Origin: Bacillota bacterium
Lineage (GTDB): Bacteria > Bacillota > Clostridia > Oscillospirales > Ruminococcaceae
Direction: 5' to 3'
NCBI GenBank assembly: GCA_023396215.1
Contig: JAEWWW010000129.1
Span: forward strand, 1 to 40,249
Length of the DNA stretch: 40,249 nt
Shown here: piece after piece, positions 37,328 through 40,249 of the stretch
Numbering within the stretch: position 1 is the stretch's first letter
How the letters are laid out: each line of letters opens with the position of its first letter
Translations under genes and position numbers: made by a program
The notes under the pieces: generated by a model
Database searches by the model: none
What the model saw: only the letters and a program-made list of their open reading frames with translations
Told to the model about the DNA's origin: nothing

Positions 37328-38398
37328 TTAATGGGGGTAGCCGAGGTTGTTTTCGGTTTCGCTGTCGAACAGGTGCAGCTTCTCCCATGGTATATCCATG
37401 AAGGTGTGGTTCACCTCAAAGCTCACGTCGGTGGTGGCCATCATCTGCTGGCAGCAGCCCGCGTTGTAGCAGATGCACTTGCGGTTGCCGTGATTCTCCA
37501 CATAGTCCACCGCAATCTCCACGTCGCCGCTGCCGCTTGAAAACACCACATGCTCGGGCCGCAGACCGAATTTGACCTTGTCGCGGCTGCCGATAAGCTC
37601 CATCCACCGGGGCGGGATTTTGACCCGCGCGGTGCCAAAGCAGAGGTGGCCGTCCTCGACCCCCGCGTCGCAGACGTTCATGCTGGGCGCGCCGATGAAC
37701 TTGGCCACAAAGACGTTGGCCGGGCGGTTGTAGATGTTATCCGGCGTGTCGTACTGCTGAATGACACTTTTGTTGATGACCACAATCATCTGGCCGATGG
37801 TCATGGCCTCTACCTGATCGTGGGTGACATAGACAAAGGTGGGGCTGTAAACCCCGTGGATTTTCACCAGCTCGGCCCGGGCCGCGGTTCTAAGCTGGGC
37901 GTCCAGATTGGAAAGCGGCTCATCCAGCAGGAAGTAGGGGGATTTTTTTACCAGCGCGCGGCAGAGGGCCACCCTTTGCCGCTGCCCGCCCGAAAGCTCC
38001 TTGGGGTAGCGGTCTTTGTAGGGGGTCAGGCCGAGAATATCCAGCGCCCACATCAGCCGCTCCTGCTGCACCTCCTTGGGTTCCTTGGCAATCTGCATGC
38101 CGAAGAGGATGTTTTTCTCCACCGTCATATGGGGGTAAAGGGCATAGTTCTGAAACACCATGGCAATGTTGCGCTGCCCCGGCTCCAGTTGGTTGACCAT
38201 CTCGCCCCCCATATGCAGCTCACCGGAGGAGATGTTCTCCAGCCCGGCTATCATCCGCAGGATGGTGGTTTTGCCGCAGCCCGAGGGCCCCAGCAGGATG
38301 GTGCGCTGCCCCGAGGGGATAATGAGGTTTAAATTTTCAATGACGTTGTGCTTGCCGTCATAGCTTTTATATGCGTTTTTAAATTCTATCGTGTTCAT
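37328..38398 (-). CDS. Carbohydrate ABC transporter ATPase (UgpC/MalK-like)
   Basis: 356 aa. Walker A GPSGCGKT (37-44), Q-loop VFQNYALYPH, signature LSGGQ (135-139), Walker B FLLDE (156-160) and the H-loop VTHDQVEAM, then the C-terminal OB-fold regulatory domain (about 240-356) typical of MalK/UgpC, here somewhat altered in the last third and containing two Cys pairs (CICYNAGCC). It powers sugar import with the two permeases. ATG 38398 follows AAGGAG; the stop of the upstream permease is 4 nt away. Confidence 0.95.
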   Translation of the reverse strand: MNTIEFKNAYKSYDGKHNVIENLNLIIPSGQRTILLGPSGCGKTTILRMIAGLENISSGELHMGGEMVNQLEPGQRNIAMVFQNYALYPHMTVEKNILFGMQIAKEPKEVQQERLMWALDILGLTPYKDRYPKELSGGQRQRVALCRALVKKSPYFLLDEPLSNLDAQLRTAARAELVKIHGVYSPTFVYVTHDQVEAMTIGQMIVVINKSVIQQYDTPDNIYNRPANVFVAKFIGAPSMNVCDAGVEDGHLCFGTARVKIPPRWMELIGSRDKVKFGLRPEHVVFSSGSGDVEIAVDYVENHGNRKCICYNAGCCQQMMATTDVSFEVNHTFMDIPWEKLHLFDSETENNLGYPH

Positions 38399-38402
38399 CG
38401 CG

Positions 38403-39230
38403 CTACTCCTTAATTCCTGATTGCATGAAGGTGCCGATAATCTGACGCTGTGCAAAGATGTAGAGCACCATCGGCACCAGCGTGGCTATGGTGGCCAGCG
38501 CCATCGAGGAACCCCACGCGCTGCCCGACTCGGCGTCCAAAAACACCTGCAGGGCGAGGGTAATGGTATACATCTCTTTGCGTTTGAGTATCAGCATCGG
38601 CCAGAAGTATTCGTTCCATGAATTGATGAAAAAGAAGATGCTCATGGCCACCACCGAGGGCTTTACCAGCGGGAATACAATCCGCCGCAGGGTGGTGAAG
38701 TGCCCCACGTTGTCGATGCGGGCAGCCTCGACCAGAGATTTCGGGATGGTGCGCATCGCCTGACGGATGCGGTAGATGCCCATGGCGTCGGCCAACTGGG
38801 GCAGCGCCACACCGATCAGCTTGTTCATCAGGCCCATTTCGCTCAGGGTCAGGTAGTTGGGTATCATAATGACCGAAAAGGGAATAAACATCGAAACGGT
38901 AAACAGGTTAAAAAGCAGGTCGCGGTGCTTGATGTCCATAAAAACCAGGGCGTAGGAAGCCAAAACACTGCTGATAATCTTGCACACCATAACAATGGAG
39001 GCAATGATGAAGGAGTTGGCCAGAAACCGCACAATGGTCAGCGATTTAAAGACGGTCTGGTAGTTTTCCATGGTGGGGTCTGTGGGCAACAGGTTCAGCC
39101 CGGATGCGAAAATCTGATTTAAGGTTTTGAAGGAGGTGCTGACCATGTATAAAAGCGGATAAAAGAGCAGGCATACCGAAAGCAGCAGGATGAGCTGGTA
39201 CTTCCACTCGCCTTTCTGTTTAATTTTCAT
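38403..39230 (-). CDS. Carbohydrate ABC transporter permease (UgpE/MalG-like)
   Basis: 275 aa with six membrane helices. VEAARIDNVGHFTTLRRIVFPLVKP (about 167-192) is the EAA loop that docks the ATPase. N-terminus LILLLSVCLLFYPLLYMVSTSFK is typical of MalG-type permeases. GAAGGTG precedes ATG 39230. It overlaps the end of the other permease gene by 11 nt and ends 4 nt before the ATPase gene, so all three are one transcript. Confidence 0.95.
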   Translation of the reverse strand: MKIKQKGEWKYQLILLLSVCLLFYPLLYMVSTSFKTLNQIFASGLNLLPTDPTMENYQTVFKSLTIVRFLANSFIIASIVMVCKIISSVLASYALVFMDIKHRDLLFNLFTVSMFIPFSVIMIPNYLTLSEMGLMNKLIGVALPQLADAMGIYRIRQAMRTIPKSLVEAARIDNVGHFTTLRRIVFPLVKPSVVAMSIFFFINSWNEYFWPMLILKRKEMYTITLALQVFLDAESGSAWGSSMALATIATLVPMVLYIFAQRQIIGTFMQSGIKE

Positions 39231-40122
39231 AATGCACCTTCTTTTCTAAGCGTTTTTGCAGATAGAGCACCACCAGGAAGATAATCAGCGATACAATTGC
39301 CACCGCGGCGGCACGGCCGGTTTGGAAGAAGCTGAAACCGTACTGGTAGATGACATACACCAGATTGGTGCTGGCCTGATTGGGGCCGCCCTTGGTGAGC
39401 ATATGAATAGGCGTGAACACATGCTGCAACCCAAACACGAAGGTGACGATAAAAACATACAGCGCCGTAGACGAGGTCAGCGGCAGAACGATGGTCCAGA
39501 AAATCTTCCAGTTGGAGGCGTTTTCCAGCTTGGCCGCCTCAATCAGCTCCACCGGTACCTCGACCACCGCCGCCAAAAAGACAATCAGGTTATAGCCAAA
39601 GCTGCGCCACGCGGTGATAACCGACAGGGTGAAGATAACCAGCCCCTGTGTCGTAAGCCATTTGGGGGATTCGTGGCCGAAGATGCGGTAGATTTCGGCG
39701 ATAGGGCCTGAAACCGAGTTGAACAGCCACAAAAAGACGATGGACGCCACTGCCAGTGAAAGCAGGCTGGGGAAGAAGAGCATCGCCCGGTAAAGCTGCG
39801 TGCCCTTGGTAACCAGCTTGCCTAATATGTAAGAAAACAGATAAGGCAGTACAAAGCAGAAGGCCATCATCAGCAAAACATAGAGCCAGGTGTTTGCAAA
39901 GGCTTTTATAAAGTTGGTATCCTTCAGAATGTTGATATAGTTGCCCAGCCCCACAAACCGTTTGTTGGGCGATACCATATTCCATTCCAGGGTACTGAGG
40001 TAAAGATTGTATAAAATTGGCCAGACCATAAACACCAAAAACACTGTTACCGAAGGAAGAAGGTAGGCCCCTTTTTCAAGCGTTTTCAGTTTTTTTCTGT
40101 GGGATATTGATTGTCGCTTCAA
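39220..40122 (-). CDS. Carbohydrate ABC transporter permease (UgpA/MalF-like)
   Basis: 300 aa with six membrane helices. VELIEAAKLENASNWKIFWTIVLPLTSST is the EAA loop; MLTKGGPNQASTNLVYVIYQYGFSF is typical of UgpA. TTG 40122 is the likely start: an in-frame TGA lies directly before it, GGTGG is 8 nt before it, and the next in-frame ATG would delete the first membrane helix. The sugar-binding protein gene expected first in the operon is not in the window. Confidence 0.93.
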   Translation of the reverse strand: MKRQSISHRKKLKTLEKGAYLLPSVTVFLVFMVWPILYNLYLSTLEWNMVSPNKRFVGLGNYINILKDTNFIKAFANTWLYVLLMMAFCFVLPYLFSYILGKLVTKGTQLYRAMLFFPSLLSLAVASIVFLWLFNSVSGPIAEIYRIFGHESPKWLTTQGLVIFTLSVITAWRSFGYNLIVFLAAVVEVPVELIEAAKLENASNWKIFWTIVLPLTSSTALYVFIVTFVFGLQHVFTPIHMLTKGGPNQASTNLVYVIYQYGFSFFQTGRAAAVAIVSLIIFLVVLYLQKRLEKKVHYEN

Positions 40123-40183
40123 TCATAATGCCACCTTTCCTGTTATCCTGAGGCATTGCGCGGGAGCAGTCGCTCTTTAATAT

Positions 40184-40218
40184 CCGATGGTCTGCCGCTA
40201 TAGGCGGCAGACCATCGG
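40184..40218. other. Perfect stem-loop upstream of the permease genes
   Basis: 15-bp perfect stem CCGATGGTCTGCCGC / GCGGCAGACCATCGG with loop TATAG and no T-run on either strand. Located 62 nt upstream of the UgpA-like gene. Such stems between a binding-protein gene and its permease genes often protect the upstream mRNA and lower permease expression. Confidence 0.6.
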
Positions 40219-40249
40219 GAGACTGTCAAAAAAGCGGGCTTGTAAGATA

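Overview
The window looks like a chromosome segment of an anaerobic, endospore-forming, GC-rich Clostridia, probably a gut Oscillospiraceae/Ruminococcaceae-type organism. This is inferred from an alpha/beta-type small acid-soluble spore protein, a SpoIIIE/FtsK - YlzJ - TepA cluster, an oxygen-sensitive indolepyruvate ferredoxin oxidoreductase (IorAB), acetate kinase, a FeoAAB ferrous-iron system, Firmicutes-style AGGAGG ribosome sites and several TTG/GTG starts. No rRNA, tRNA, CRISPR array, transposase or integrase was seen.

Layout. 1-1500: a divergent repeat copy, a Mur-ligase-like protein without an ATP loop, and a SASP gene with a sigma-G-type -10 box. 1.6-5 kb (minus): ackA and two overlapping EamA transporters, one with a very His-rich tail. 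5-10 kb (plus): a palindrome-rich promoter region, an MBOAT acyltransferase, a DUF998 protein, a DHHW partner protein, then an orphan DctP-like lipoprotein. 10.2-19.2 kb (minus): a small AT-rich membrane protein, DUF1697, DUF3006 plus a ComEC-like metallo-hydrolase, a YgiQ radical-SAM protein, SpoIIIE/FtsK, UppP, YlzJ and TepA. 19.6-20.9 kb (plus): a DUF4097-type protein and a VOC protein. 21.1-26 kb (minus): ACT-domain protein, PaaK-type ligase, an Imm_5-like immunity protein, iorB and iorA (aryl-pyruvate to aryl-acetyl-CoA metabolism). 26.2-28.3 kb (plus): DUF5685, a J-domain protein with a Cys-rich tail, and a membrane protein. 28.5-29.3 kb (minus): a MerR/TipA regulator with a textbook 19-bp-spacer promoter. 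29.9-33.5 kb: the iron-uptake locus. 33.8-35.3 kb (minus): YbjQ-family protein and an orphan holin/XhlA-like pair. 35.6-40.1 kb (minus): a carbohydrate ABC transporter operon (two permeases, ATPase) with two paralogous TIM-barrel sugar isomerases; its substrate-binding protein is probably outside the window.

The most interesting part is the iron locus. A DtxR-type regulator gene (33041-33418) is surrounded by three near-identical palindromes, GTTAGC-N4-GCTAA(C/T), plus one imperfect copy. They lie over the strong feoA promoter, just upstream of feoB, and at the start site of a third strong promoter (TTGACA-N17-TATTAT). That third promoter has no protein gene behind it. It leads into about 200 nt that can fold into a multibranched structure and end in a long hairpin. 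I read this as a candidate metal-regulated non-coding RNA, possibly a functional counterpart of RyhB/FsrA. This is inference from sequence and needs transcript data.

Several intergenic regions hold dispersed palindromic repeats of at least two families, which also explain the false N-terminal extensions of some open frames.
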